Assembly (NCBI RefSeq): GCF_900102215.1
Contig: NZ_FNBG01000005.1
Location: forward strand, 120,959 to 184,958
DNA length: 64,000 nucleotides
Direction of reading: 5' to 3'
Source of the DNA: Fontibacillus panacisegetis
Lineage (GTDB): Bacteria > Bacillota > Bacilli > Paenibacillales > Paenibacillaceae
A program made the translations under genes and the position numbers. Positions 8,698 to 18,703 of the stretch are shown piece by piece (positions within the stretch are counted from its first letter, which is position 1; the number at the start of each line of letters is the position of its first letter). The notes beneath the pieces were generated by a model. That model worked only from the letters and a program-made list of their open reading frames with translations. It did not search any database and was not told where the DNA came from.

Positions 8698-11228
8698 ATT
8701 TTAGATTGGCCCAGGTTATCGTAGATGTGCCGAGTCGGGAAACCGACCGGCCTTTTGATTATTCAATTCCGAAATCGATGCAAGGCTGGATCGAAGTGGG
8801 CAGTCGGGTAGGAGTTCCCTTTGGACATCGTACTGTGCAGGGCTTTGTAGTATCGCTAAAGAAAGATTCCGAGATGGATTCAGCTCGAATTAAGCCTATT
8901 GCAGAGCTTCTTGATCTCGTACCGCCACTTTCTCCCGATCTTGTGGAGCTTGCTGAATGGATGAGTCGCAAATATGCATGCAGTATGATTTCCTCGCTTC
9001 AGGCGATGATTCCGGCAGCATTGAAAGGAAAAGCCGAACGGTATATTTCTGTGGCAGAGCAAGAGAAAGAGAGCTATGGGGACAGCGCGGACTCTCTGTT
9101 TGTTATGCAGCCACTGCTGACTGGTGAAGAGGAGGAAATCGTCACCTACGTTAAGGCAAGCGGCAGCGTTACATTGGATCATTTAAATACCCGTTTTCCT
9201 GGACAAGCCGGGATCATCAAAGGGCTTATTAGTCAGGGCGTTTTGTCCGAGGTCCAGTTAATCAAGGATAAGGTTCGTAAAAAAATGGTGAAGACTGTAG
9301 CTGCAACAGTGAGCGGGAACGAGGCGGAGGCAGCCCTATCCTCATTTACAGCCCAGGCACGTCGTCAAAAGGAAGTGCTGCAATTTTTGCTAGAAGTAGG
9401 AATGCCTTTATCTCTTCAAGAAGTGTTGTCGACTCTTCGGGTTACTGCGGGTACAGTGAAAAAACTGGAGGAAAAAGGCTACGCGGTTATTGAAGAAGTA
9501 GAAGTGTTCCGAGATCCTTATCAGAATCGGCGGTTTAAAGGGACCGAACCTCTTCAGCGGACTCCTGAACAGGACGTTGTCTATTCCCGAATTTCGGCAG
9601 CACTGGATGACAGAACTTTTGGAACCTTTTTGCTGCATGGCGTCACGGGGAGTGGCAAAACTGAGGTATATCTACAAACGATAGAACGGTGTATTTCTTC
9701 GGAGCGGCAGGCTATTGTGCTGGTTCCAGAAATCTCGCTCACGCCGCAAATGGTAGAACGGTTTAAAGGTCGTTTTGGCAGCAAGGTGGCCCTTCTTCAC
9801 AGTCGATTGTCGCATGGTGAACGTTATGATGAATGGCGTAAAATACGGGAGGGCAAGGTTCAGGTTGCTATTGGCGCTCGCTCAGCTATTTTTGCTCCTT
9901 TCCGTAATTTAGGGCTTATCGTTATGGATGAGGAGCATGAGACATCCTATAAGCAGGAAGAGACCCCCAAGTATCACGCCAGAGATGTGGCAGTCCACAG
10001 GGCGCGCCAGCATGGGGCGGTCGTCATTTTAGGTTCAGCGACCCCTTCGCTTGAAAGCTATTACGCGGCAAGATCTCAGGTTGATGATAAATTTGCACCA
10101 GTGCTGCTGGAGATGAAGCAGCGACCTTCAGGAAGCCATTTGCCAGCTGTACACATAGTAGATATGCGTGAGGAGCTTCGAGACGGAAATCGTTCGATGT
10201 TTAGCAGGGCGCTTCATGCTGGAATTGCCTCCAGGCTGGAGCGTGGTGAACAGACTGTTCTTTTCTTGAATCGGCGAGGATATTCAACGTTTGTGATGTG
10301 CCGAACATGCGGGTATGTTGCAGGTTGTCCGGATTGTGATATTTCGCTGACCTATCACCAAAAATCGAACAATTTACGATGTCACTACTGCGGTTATGCC
10401 ACTCCTGCTCCGTCGGTGTGTCCGGAATGCGGAAGTGAGCATATCAGATATTTTGGTACAGGTACTCAGCGCGTTGAAGGCGAGCTAGCCAAGCTGTTTC
10501 CTGGTATTCGGGTCGTTCGCATGGATGTGGATACGACAAGTGAAAAGGGAGCACATGAGAAGCTGTTAAAAGCTTTCCGAGAGAAAAAAGGCGATGTTCT
10601 GCTCGGAACGCAAATGGTTGCTAAAGGACTTGATTTTCCAGATGTGACTTTGGTTGGTGTGATCGCTGCGGACACGGCGCTTAATTTGCCGGATTTCCGC
10701 GCCGCTGAGAAAACATTTCAATTATTGACGCAAGTAGCAGGCCGAGCTGGACGGCATCAATTGCCAGGTGAAGTGTTCATACAGACATATATGCCGGAGC
10801 ATTATTCGGTTGTTCATGCCAGTGGTCATGACTATGATTCATTTGTTCGCGAGGAGCTTAAATACAGGAAGGGATTGCATTATCCGCCTTATAGCAAGCT
10901 GATTCTTGTTACGCTGTCGCATGAAAAGCTGCCCCTGTTACTACGTATGGCTGAAAATTTTGCCGGAGATATAAGGCTCAAAGCCCAGCGGTTGGGATGG
11001 TATGGCAATCTGGATCGTTTTTCTTCCGAAGCACTTGATATTATGGGGCCGGTTGCCTCTCCAATTCCGCGGATCAAGAATAGATATAGATTTCAATGTA
11101 TGGTGAAGTACCGCGGTTCAATGGATGTTGTAGGTCTCGTTAGGGAAATAGCACTGACTACGCATCATAACTTGCGTGATTCTTCTTTACAGATTAGTAT
11201 CGATGTGGACCCACAAATGTTGATGTAA
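8694..11228 (+). CDS. priA: Primosomal protein N' (replication restart helicase PriA)
   Basis: PriA is the DNA helicase that recognises stalled forks and reloads the replisome. The 844-residue protein has an N-terminal 3'-end-binding domain, a Walker A GVTGSGKTEVY, a Walker B DEEH, an SATPSLES motif III, and a zinc-binding insert made of CRTCGYVAGCPDCD and CHYCG...CPECG cysteine pairs. The helicase C-terminal half has GTQMVAKGLDFPDV and QVAGRAGR. The ATG overlaps the coaBC stop codon. Confidence 0.97.
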   Translation: MNFRLAQVIVDVPSRETDRPFDYSIPKSMQGWIEVGSRVGVPFGHRTVQGFVVSLKKDSEMDSARIKPIAELLDLVPPLSPDLVELAEWMSRKYACSMISSLQAMIPAALKGKAERYISVAEQEKESYGDSADSLFVMQPLLTGEEEEIVTYVKASGSVTLDHLNTRFPGQAGIIKGLISQGVLSEVQLIKDKVRKKMVKTVAATVSGNEAEAALSSFTAQARRQKEVLQFLLEVGMPLSLQEVLSTLRVTAGTVKKLEEKGYAVIEEVEVFRDPYQNRRFKGTEPLQRTPEQDVVYSRISAALDDRTFGTFLLHGVTGSGKTEVYLQTIERCISSERQAIVLVPEISLTPQMVERFKGRFGSKVALLHSRLSHGERYDEWRKIREGKVQVAIGARSAIFAPFRNLGLIVMDEEHETSYKQEETPKYHARDVAVHRARQHGAVVILGSATPSLESYYAARSQVDDKFAPVLLEMKQRPSGSHLPAVHIVDMREELRDGNRSMFSRALHAGIASRLERGEQTVLFLNRRGYSTFVMCRTCGYVAGCPDCDISLTYHQKSNNLRCHYCGYATPAPSVCPECGSEHIRYFGTGTQRVEGELAKLFPGIRVVRMDVDTTSEKGAHEKLLKAFREKKGDVLLGTQMVAKGLDFPDVTLVGVIAADTALNLPDFRAAEKTFQLLTQVAGRAGRHQLPGEVFIQTYMPEHYSVVHASGHDYDSFVREELKYRKGLHYPPYSKLILVTLSHEKLPLLLRMAENFAGDIRLKAQRLGWYGNLDRFSSEALDIMGPVASPIPRIKNRYRFQCMVKYRGSMDVVGLVREIALTTHHNLRDSSLQISIDVDPQMLM

Positions 11229-11264
11229 CATATAATTCAAAAGGATATTAAAAATGTATATATA

Positions 11265-11286
11265 GTTCAAAAATTAGTTTTTGAAC
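11265..11286. repeat. Perfect 9-bp inverted repeat between priA and def
   Basis: GTTCAAAAA-TTAG-TTTTTGAAC is a perfect 9-bp inverted repeat in the 86-base gap. There is no T run after it, so termination would be weak at best. It may be a weak terminator or an operator. Confidence 0.4.
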
Positions 11287-11314
11287 AAACCTAGTGGATG
11301 GGATGGTGCTTTGA

Positions 11315-11797
11315 ATGGCAATTCGTATCATAGTAAATGAACCTGACGAGGTATTGCATCAGATGGCCAAGGAAGTTAAAAAAATTACTCCGAACGTGCA
11401 GAAGCTGCTGACGGATATGGCGGATACAATGTACGATGCTGAAGGTGTTGGCCTGGCCGCTCCTCAAGTAGGCATTTTGAAACGTCTGATTGTAGTTGAT
11501 GTGGGCGATGATAATGGCTTGATTGAACTGATTAATCCGGAAATTGTGTCAAGCGAAGGAGAGCAGTTTGGTCCTGAAGGATGTCTCAGTATTCCCGGGT
11601 ACCGTGGTGATGTACGCCGTGCTCTGACTGTGACCGTAAAAGGTCTTGACCGCAATGGTAACGAAGTGACCTATACTGGTTCTGATCTGCTTGCAAGAGC
11701 GTTCCAGCATGAAATCGATCATTTAAATGGTGTTTTGTACACGGATGTAGCTGAAAGAGTGTATCAAATTACCTCCGAAGGTGAAGAGAAGGAGTGA
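11315..11797 (+). CDS. def: Peptide deformylase
   Basis: Def removes the formyl group from the N-terminal methionine of new proteins. The 160-residue protein has all three family motifs: GVGLAAPQVG, EGCLSIPG with the metal-binding cysteine, and QHEIDHLNG with the two metal-binding histidines and the catalytic glutamate. The adjacent fmt gene performs the opposite modification on initiator tRNA, and the two overlap by four bases. Confidence 0.97.
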   Translation: MAIRIIVNEPDEVLHQMAKEVKKITPNVQKLLTDMADTMYDAEGVGLAAPQVGILKRLIVVDVGDDNGLIELINPEIVSSEGEQFGPEGCLSIPGYRGDVRRALTVTVKGLDRNGNEVTYTGSDLLARAFQHEIDHLNGVLYTDVAERVYQITSEGEEKE

Positions 11798-12750
11798 TGT
11801 TTCAAGTGAACATCGTATTTATGGGAACCCCGGATTTTGCAGTCCCTTCCCTGGAATCCCTGATCAAGGAAGGGTATAACGTGGTTGGGGTAGTGACCCA
11901 ACCGGATCGTCCGCAAGGACGGAAAAAAATACTTACTCCAACTCCGGTTAAAGAAGCGGCATTAAAATATGGTTTACCTGTTTTGCAGCCGCAGCGTATG
12001 CGCTCCCCGGAAGCTGTGGAAGAGCTTGCTGCATTGTCTCCGGACCTAATTGTTACCGCTGCGTATGGTCAAATTTTACCGGCGGCGGTGCTTGAAATGC
12101 CGCAGTACGGATGTCTGAACGTGCATGGTTCTTTGCTTCCTAAATATAGAGGTGGCGCTCCTATTCAACGCTCCATCATCAATGGAGAGAAGGAAACGGG
12201 CATTACGTTGATGTATATGGCAGAAGGTTTGGACACGGGAGATATGATTGCGAAATCTGTTGTACCGATTGAAGATAAGGATACTTCGGGCACGATTTTT
12301 GAAAAATTGAGTATCGCCGGGGCCAAGCTGCTCATCGAGCAGCTTCCGCGTGTGTTGGATGGTACGGCTGATCGCATTCCTCAAAATGATGAGGAATCCA
12401 CGTATGCTCGAAATTTATCACGTGAAGATGAACGCATTGATTGGAGTGCCTCCTCCCGTGAGGTTTTCAATAGAGTGAGGGGGCTTGTTCCGTTTTCTGG
12501 CGGTTTTACGTTGTGGAATGAGGAAGTTTTTAAAATATGGGAAATTGCCAAACCAACTCAAGCAGGAGTTGGCAGTTCTTCAGGAGAAGTTCCTGGTACA
12601 GTGCTTCATTTGTCGGGGGATGGAATTGAGGTTAAAACTGGAGATGGATCTGTTCTCCTTACTCGGGTACAGCCAGCAGGCAAAAAAACGATGGAAACAT
12701 CTGAATTTATTCGCGGGGGCCTTATGAAGAAAGGTACGGTTCTGTCATGA
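11794..12750 (+). CDS. fmt: Methionyl-tRNA formyltransferase
   Basis: Fmt transfers a formyl group from 10-formyl-tetrahydrofolate to initiator Met-tRNA. The 318-residue protein has the start VFMGTPDFAVP, the catalytic core with VHGSLLPKYRGGAPIQRS, and the C-terminal tRNA-binding domain. The start is uncertain. GTG at 11794 and ATG at 11797 overlap the def stop and sit on the AAGGAG site itself, while GTG at 11809, just before NIVFMGTPDF, aligns better with typical Fmt N-termini. Confidence 0.96.
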   Translation: MMFQVNIVFMGTPDFAVPSLESLIKEGYNVVGVVTQPDRPQGRKKILTPTPVKEAALKYGLPVLQPQRMRSPEAVEELAALSPDLIVTAAYGQILPAAVLEMPQYGCLNVHGSLLPKYRGGAPIQRSIINGEKETGITLMYMAEGLDTGDMIAKSVVPIEDKDTSGTIFEKLSIAGAKLLIEQLPRVLDGTADRIPQNDEESTYARNLSREDERIDWSASSREVFNRVRGLVPFSGGFTLWNEEVFKIWEIAKPTQAGVGSSSGEVPGTVLHLSGDGIEVKTGDGSVLLTRVQPAGKKTMETSEFIRGGLMKKGTVLS

Positions 12751-14165
12751 GTGATCGCAGGGGTGCATCAAATAAAGGACCATCGGGACACGGAGCTGGA
12801 AAAAAGAAAGCACCCGCTTCTGCACGTGATACTGCGCTTCAGGTCCTGACAGCAGTTGAGCAGGAAGGAGCATACAGCAATTTGCTGCTTAACGGTGCCC
12901 TGCAAAAGTCTGGTTTGACACCTGCAGATGCTGGGCTAGCTACGGAATTGGTGTATGGTACGATTTCTCGGCAGAACACGATCGATTATTTTCTGGAACA
13001 GTTCGTTGCCAAAGGAATGGCCAAGCTTCAGCCATGGGTCCGCAATTTGCTCAGACTCAGTTTTTACCAGCTGTATTATCTGGATCGTATCCCGCCACAT
13101 GCGGCTGTGAACGAAGCTGTTAACATCGCAAAGAAGCGTGGGCATCAGGGGATATCCGGCATGGTAAACGGGGTGCTGCGCAATGTACTTCGGAGGAAGG
13201 AAGAACTGCAAATACCGAAGGAGCTTACTTCGATCACCAGGATTGCATTAGAGCATTCTCATCCGGAATGGCTTGTAGCCAAATGGGTACAGCAGTTCGG
13301 CGAGGACACCGCCGAGGAGATTTGCAAGGCGAACAATGAACCTCCATCGGTAAGCGTCAGAGTGAATACTTCTCAAGTCAGCAGGGACAAGCTCATTGAA
13401 TCCATGAAAGAACAAGGAATTGAAGCAATTCCATCCTTTGTCTCAGAAGATGGTATTATTGTCATGAGCGGTGGCAATATGGCGTTAACCTCTTGGTATA
13501 AAGAAGGGTTATTATCCATTCAGGATGAAAGCTCTATGCTGGTAGGTGAAGCGGTTGATCCACAGACTGGAATGTCTGTGCTGGATTGCTGCGCTGCTCC
13601 GGGCGGGAAGACTTGTCATATTGCTGAAAAGCTTGCTGGCAGCGGAACTGTCATTGCCAACGATATTCATCCCCATAAGGCGAAGCTGATTGAGGATCAA
13701 GCTAAGCGGCTGGGTCTTAACAATGTCCGCACTTTGTCTGGTGATGCAGTGAAGTTGGCCGAGCAATATCCGCCAGAATCTTTTGAACGAATATTACTGG
13801 ATGCTCCATGCTCAGGCCTTGGCGTTATTCGTAGAAAGCCTGACCTGAAATGGACCAAGTCACCTAGTGATATCGAGGAGATCTCAGCAATTCAAAGTGA
13901 GCTCCTGGACGCAGTCTGTGGTTTGCTTAAGCCAGGTGGCATGCTCGTATATAGCACTTGTACGATTGAAAAAAGCGAGAACACGGAGATGGTGGAGCAA
14001 TTTCTTGAACGTCATCCTGAATTTGAAGTATCTCCTGAGATGCCCGATAGCTGGACAGAGTTGAGCGAAGCTGCAACCAGAGAACCGATCGGTCTTCAAA
14101 TTTTGCCGCAGGATTATCATTCCGATGGTTTCTATATTGCTCGACTGGTCAAGCGTACAAAATAG
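12747..14165 (+). CDS. rsmB: 16S rRNA (cytosine-967-C5)-methyltransferase
   Basis: RsmB (Sun) methylates C967 of 16S rRNA. The 472-residue protein has an N-terminal NusB-like RNA-binding domain (about 25-160) after a basic extension, then a Rossmann methyltransferase domain with the SAM motif CCAAPGGKT, the LDAPCSGLGV motif containing one catalytic cysteine and the STCT motif containing the second. The ATG overlaps the fmt stop codon. In Bacillus rlmN follows directly; here two surface-protein genes intervene. Confidence 0.96.
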   Translation: MSDRRGASNKGPSGHGAGKKKAPASARDTALQVLTAVEQEGAYSNLLLNGALQKSGLTPADAGLATELVYGTISRQNTIDYFLEQFVAKGMAKLQPWVRNLLRLSFYQLYYLDRIPPHAAVNEAVNIAKKRGHQGISGMVNGVLRNVLRRKEELQIPKELTSITRIALEHSHPEWLVAKWVQQFGEDTAEEICKANNEPPSVSVRVNTSQVSRDKLIESMKEQGIEAIPSFVSEDGIIVMSGGNMALTSWYKEGLLSIQDESSMLVGEAVDPQTGMSVLDCCAAPGGKTCHIAEKLAGSGTVIANDIHPHKAKLIEDQAKRLGLNNVRTLSGDAVKLAEQYPPESFERILLDAPCSGLGVIRRKPDLKWTKSPSDIEEISAIQSELLDAVCGLLKPGGMLVYSTCTIEKSENTEMVEQFLERHPEFEVSPEMPDSWTELSEAATREPIGLQILPQDYHSDGFYIARLVKRTK

Positions 14166-14221
14166 TAATGTAAAGATAACATTTACTAACAGGATGTTAA
14201 TGGTATATACTGGAAATGGTG

Positions 14222-14270
14222 AAGCACACCTTTATTATCGCGAGTCGATAGATAAGGGTGTGCTTTTTAT
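14222..14270 (+). terminator. Intrinsic terminator after rsmB
   Basis: AAGCACACCTTTAT pairs with ATAAGGGTGTGCTT, followed by TTTATTT. It closes the translation-gene transcript before the secreted-protein genes. Confidence 0.9.
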
Positions 14271-14421
14271 TTGTCAAATTTCCTAATTTTATCAAATTAG
14301 TAATTTTAAAGGAGGTAATCAGATCCATTTGATAGAAAGGAATAGGGGTGTAGGGGAACAGTACCTCTTTCTGTGGGGGAAATTCCTTGGTTTGAGAAAA
14401 TAATGTGTAGGAGGTAGTCTT

Positions 14422-15348
14422 GTGAAAAAGTTGATGACAGCTTTTTTGACTGGTGCTTTGGGATTAGGTGTACTTGGTGTAGGAGGGTCGTCTATTAACG
14501 CAGCCGAAATTAAACCAGTCGCTGGCAGCAAAAAACTGGCTGTACTTGTTGACGCTCGTAAAGTGAAATTTGATGGCGGAGATCCGTTTGTTGAAGACAA
14601 ACGGGTTCAAGTCCCGCTTCGGGGTATTGGTGAGGCTTTGGGTGCGAAGATTGGTTTTGACGCTCAGACAGTAACGTATGAGAAAAATAGAAAGTCTATT
14701 AAACTCACCTTGGGGAGTAAGGTTGCTATCGTTGATGGTAAGTCAGTGACGATGGATACCGTTGCGAAAGCGATTAATGGACGGACTTATGTACCACTTC
14801 GTTTTGTGAGTGAGAATCTGGGTGAGAAGGTGACCTGGGATCAAGTGGGGAATTGGGTTTGGATCGGGAGTCAAGAGGTTCCGGATATTGAGGAGGTTAC
14901 GGAACTTCAGGATTTGACACCTTATGAGGAGTATTTTGAAGGAAAGGATAATTTTATTGCACCTTATGGGGAAGAGAAAAAAAGAACTAAAGCAAGGATG
15001 GTATCTTATGAAGATATGCCAGTCGTTATTGGAGACAAAACGCTTTTAGATATGTGGCTGGTGCGCGAAGGAATAGAAGAAATCATGTACATAAGATTCA
15101 AAGGACCTAAAAGATTGACTATGTACTTATTAATTGGAGATGGGGATATTCGACCAAGATCCGGTCATATTGTTGAGCAATCGGATGGAACCTTTATCAT
15201 TCAAATTGTTATTAAGGATGCAAGAGATAAAGCTATATATAAAGATGAAAATTGGAAGAAATTCACCACCAAAAGTTTTGATTATTTCTTTTTAACAGGT
15301 TCCTTTGGTGATGACAGCGCCAGAATGATCTTGAACCCATTCAAATAG
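14422..15348 (+). CDS. Secreted stalk-domain (copper amine oxidase N-terminal-like) protein
   Basis: This is a 308-residue exported protein. A signal peptide (KKLMTAFLTGALGLGVLGV, with probable cleavage after INA) is followed at about 40-155 by a stalk domain of the copper amine oxidase N-terminal type, recognised by the repeated pattern DGKSVTMDTVAKAINGRTYVP-like turn followed by PLRFVSENLG. The C-terminal half (about 165-308) is charged and matches nothing I know. The start is GTG at 14422 behind AGGAGG. Such domains are usually parts of cell-surface proteins in Paenibacillus; no enzymatic role is implied. It probably forms a unit with the large secreted gene downstream. Confidence 0.8.
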   Translation: MKKLMTAFLTGALGLGVLGVGGSSINAAEIKPVAGSKKLAVLVDARKVKFDGGDPFVEDKRVQVPLRGIGEALGAKIGFDAQTVTYEKNRKSIKLTLGSKVAIVDGKSVTMDTVAKAINGRTYVPLRFVSENLGEKVTWDQVGNWVWIGSQEVPDIEEVTELQDLTPYEEYFEGKDNFIAPYGEEKKRTKARMVSYEDMPVVIGDKTLLDMWLVREGIEEIMYIRFKGPKRLTMYLLIGDGDIRPRSGHIVEQSDGTFIIQIVIKDARDKAIYKDENWKKFTTKSFDYFFLTGSFGDDSARMILNPFK

Positions 15349-15388
15349 GGTGATTTAATTCTCAATTTGGCGGGAAAGGAGATACTTC

Positions 15389-18300
15389 GTGTTAAAAAAA
15401 ATCCTTTTAGTACTACTACCTGTTCTATGTATGATTTCATTCTTGTTTCAAGGAATTGAGCTGCAAGCAGCTGCAGGAGTAAAAGGGCCGGTTGTCTTAC
15501 TATGGACTAAAAGTGAGCAAAATGAAAATGTTTATTATTCCGTGGGAATGGGCTATGCTGATATTTGGACGAATTCAACAGGGGAATACATTGAAGACCC
15601 ATATATCGGAGGGGTGCTTAAACCAGGATCAACAATGGATGAAGCGCACTATGATTGGGAATATCAGATGAAGTACCCAGGAAGAAAAATAAAAAGCATT
15701 ACAGCGATGCCATTTAATGAGTTAAGGGTAGACGGTGAAAATCAAGAATGGACAGAAAAAATGTTCTCCTATGCAAGATACGGATTGAAGTGGGAAGAAC
15801 TAGAGAAAACCTTTGCCTATGTGCATTCCGTTGCGATTAAAAATGACCAAATCGGGATAGGAACAGACAAAGCTTCGATTATTATTAATGAAACATTCAC
15901 ACTAACCGAAGGACAAACACCAGAACCATTAGATACAACAGGGTTGGCGGACAATGTATTGGGTTCTCGTTACTACTTCCCCATCCTCTTTAAAGCCGAA
16001 CTAGAACCACTGGAAGGACAAGCCATTATCAAACATTTTACTACTAGCGGTGTATCTCTTAATGGAGTAGATGGTTTCAGGGACTACAAAGAAACACTTA
16101 TTAAGAATAAGGATTACGAATACAAAAATCCCACTGGTACAGCAAAATATACGTATAAAGGTTATAAGAAGAGTACGAGGGAAGCACCGTCAGGGGGAGC
16201 CATACTGGTTGGGGAAGGACCGGGGAAATTTTACTATGATGGGTCTTATTCATACTATTATGTCTATTTTTACTATGATCCTGTTGGGACAGACCCTTGC
16301 ATCGAAAATCCAGATAGCCCGGGATGTAAAGAGCCAGATCCAGGGGTTCAATGTACTGATCCATCAGCAGGCCAAACTATGAACGGTGAAGATCTTAATC
16401 CGAATGTGAGTGCAGTTATTAGAGCGGATAGTCGCGGCAGCGAGCGCTTTAATGTGTCCGATGGAATACCGACAACGGAAAGTCTATACGGAAATGTGTG
16501 GTCTAAGGAATATTTGCATAAGTATGATTATCAAGAAATGACAGGCTCCTGCACCTTTTCCGTAAATGTAACCATTCTGCCCCCTCCACCACCGCCAGAA
16601 GAGGAAGCAGGGGAACCATCTACGGTTCAAGTTCAGGTTGATAAAGATTATTCATTCTGGACGGTTAAAGAGGTGGAAGTCTACAAAATCAATGAATCTG
16701 CTTTATGGAATTATGCTTTTGATGGTGGTGGCATTCGAATACAACCTAGTGGCTATAGCCCACCTTCCTACGTTGTAGAACAAACCAGTGGTTATGAGCC
16801 GTCAGATGTTCCAAATGTTTCAGTTCCACATGATGGAGATCCGGAGGCAGCTGCCGAACGGGCTGTAAGCGTAACTGTTAATAATGATACATTTACTTTT
16901 AAAAATCAGGCGCTTATGAATGGATCATCAACAACTGGAGCTGGACCCGCACCTTCACCAATTCCAACGGCTCCTTTGACTCAAGATAACGTCCTTTATA
17001 GTCCTAATAATACGGTTCCAATGTCGAAGACGAATAGAGCGAATCAACCAAGCACAGGTACTATCTTTTACGGACAGGTTAACGGTTCAGCGACAAAAGA
17101 CTATCCGATTTATTGGATTAATCCGGTTACCGTTCATACACCAGTCGTGATTTATCCAGACGTATCTGATGATAAAGCACATAATCAGAAGACGACACCA
17201 GCTGCAGGACGATCAGCCATTATTTTAGATCGACCTTTCACGGTAAAATTACCCAACAGCGGTCAGCACACGAATTATTTAGGATACGGGAATCGTAATT
17301 ACTATAAATACATAGGCAGCAAGCAGGTGCGCTTTCCGTTCGACGTATATGATGGGACGAAGGCGTATTTTTATCCAAAAAATACCTGGATTGAAGTTGA
17401 CAAGTCTAAAGAGTCATTCAGTTTTTTTCTGCCGGTGTGGGTAGATGAGGGCTTCTATGATGTTGAGTTTCGCACTATTGCACATAATGCACCAGCTGGT
17501 GCCGCTCAGCAGACTAACGCAAATCTTAGTTTAAGTAATCATATTGCTTACGACATTGTAGCTGTAGATGCTATCGGGCGAGTTTATGATTTTCGGATTA
17601 CCGATATTGCAGATTACAATTGGGAGACGGTGTTCAGAAGCAAGCAGGGAAGTTCACTCCCTACAGGCGTGTCCTACTGGGTAGGGCTTAATGGCATCGA
17701 TGGGGTGGCTAGAGGGAATTCTTCCAGATATACGCTGCCAATTAGACCAGGAAGCCATCCATTGTATAAGAATGCTGTGGTAAAAACGGGATACCACTTT
17801 AAATTTGATCTAAAAAGCAAGGGGAATATGTTTGGGGTTAGGGATCAGATACTTATTTCGCCAACGTTTTATTTTCAAAGCTCGCAAGGGGGCGAAAGAA
17901 TACCGATTGATCTATATTACCATTCTAGCAATAGCAGTTATGTTCAAGTCGGGTCTTCTCGTGACAAGATATCCCGTTATGTAATTCTAAATGATCGGCT
18001 TAGAAATGTTCCGGTAGAGGAAATGACGGATACTGCGCTATACAAATACGATTATGACTATACATTTAGTCAGGTGGCCGGTATCGGGAGAAGCCAATTT
18101 GTGCAGCGATATATTTCTTATACAGCGAAGCAAAAGACTCCGGTTGGAAGCTTGAGTCTACTTACATTAACTGAGCAGGTACGAACCTTGATAGGACCAA
18201 AAACCGAAATTCCGTCCGGTGTAGATCAATCCAGAGTTAACGCTTCTGTACAGAAGTGGTACGGAGAATACAGTCTACCGTCAGATCTATATGCCGTGAA

Positions 18301-18610
18301 ATCGGGGACGAATGTGGCGGAATATGGACGAACTCATGGTGGGCTTACTGATCGATCCCCTATTTTCCTGAAGAATGGTTATATTGTCGTGAATTTTAAC
18401 ATTCAGACTGTTCGGAATGGTGTGGTCGATAAACCATATCTTCAGTACATTCATGCGCCGCTTATGAATCAGTGGGTACAAATGGAAGGCTTTTTTCGCA
18501 ACGTGAAGGGGCCTAATGGAATCAGCTATCAACTGATGGATGGAGATGTTGTATTCTATGATGCAAACACTTCAAGTCGGGATGATTTTAAGTCTATGGT
18601 AACTCACTAA
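15389..18610 (+). CDS. Large secreted protein of unknown function
   Basis: This is a 1073-residue exported protein with a clear signal peptide (KKILLVLLPVLCMISFLFQG, cleavage near LQAAA). Residues about 180-310 look like a beta-rich repeat with a MucBP-like pattern (IKHFTTSGVSL, GYKKSTREAPSGG, YDGSYSYYYVYFYY), followed by a region with paired cysteines (CIENPDSPGCKEP), a proline-rich linker (PPPPPPEEE) at about 405, and a long Tyr/Asn/Ser-rich remainder typical of extracellular proteins. It resembles Paenibacillus/Bacillus proteins annotated with DUF5704, but this is from memory and uncertain. There is no sortase motif or membrane anchor. The start is GTG at 15389 behind AAAGGAG. Confidence 0.75.
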   Translation: MLKKILLVLLPVLCMISFLFQGIELQAAAGVKGPVVLLWTKSEQNENVYYSVGMGYADIWTNSTGEYIEDPYIGGVLKPGSTMDEAHYDWEYQMKYPGRKIKSITAMPFNELRVDGENQEWTEKMFSYARYGLKWEELEKTFAYVHSVAIKNDQIGIGTDKASIIINETFTLTEGQTPEPLDTTGLADNVLGSRYYFPILFKAELEPLEGQAIIKHFTTSGVSLNGVDGFRDYKETLIKNKDYEYKNPTGTAKYTYKGYKKSTREAPSGGAILVGEGPGKFYYDGSYSYYYVYFYYDPVGTDPCIENPDSPGCKEPDPGVQCTDPSAGQTMNGEDLNPNVSAVIRADSRGSERFNVSDGIPTTESLYGNVWSKEYLHKYDYQEMTGSCTFSVNVTILPPPPPPEEEAGEPSTVQVQVDKDYSFWTVKEVEVYKINESALWNYAFDGGGIRIQPSGYSPPSYVVEQTSGYEPSDVPNVSVPHDGDPEAAAERAVSVTVNNDTFTFKNQALMNGSSTTGAGPAPSPIPTAPLTQDNVLYSPNNTVPMSKTNRANQPSTGTIFYGQVNGSATKDYPIYWINPVTVHTPVVIYPDVSDDKAHNQKTTPAAGRSAIILDRPFTVKLPNSGQHTNYLGYGNRNYYKYIGSKQVRFPFDVYDGTKAYFYPKNTWIEVDKSKESFSFFLPVWVDEGFYDVEFRTIAHNAPAGAAQQTNANLSLSNHIAYDIVAVDAIGRVYDFRITDIADYNWETVFRSKQGSSLPTGVSYWVGLNGIDGVARGNSSRYTLPIRPGSHPLYKNAVVKTGYHFKFDLKSKGNMFGVRDQILISPTFYFQSSQGGERIPIDLYYHSSNSSYVQVGSSRDKISRYVILNDRLRNVPVEEMTDTALYKYDYDYTFSQVAGIGRSQFVQRYISYTAKQKTPVGSLSLLTLTEQVRTLIGPKTEIPSGVDQSRVNASVQKWYGEYSLPSDLYAVKSGTNVAEYGRTHGGLTDRSPIFLKNGYIVVNFNIQTVRNGVVDKPYLQYIHAPLMNQWVQMEGFFRNVKGPNGISYQLMDGDVVFYDANTSSRDDFKSMVTH

Positions 18611-18639
18611 CCCTTATACTTTAGTGTAATCGTGATTTA

Positions 18640-18648
18640 TGCTAAAAT
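18640..18648 (+). promoter_or_regulatory. Extended -10 promoter for rlmN
   Basis: TGCTAAAAT is an extended -10 element, with a weak TTTAGT at the -35 position 17 bases upstream. A start site near 18655 would exclude the upstream in-frame start codon at 18632 and fits use of the ATG at 18704. Confidence 0.5.
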
Positions 18649-18703
18649 AGGAAGAATGAGTGAGGACAACATGTTGATAAATTTTCAGAATAGGTGCGTG
18701 AGT

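Noticed and set aside
11464..11655. Minus-strand frame across def, and similar antisense frames across most genes
   Set aside because: They are shadows of well-supported genes, with no ribosome sites or recognisable protein patterns.
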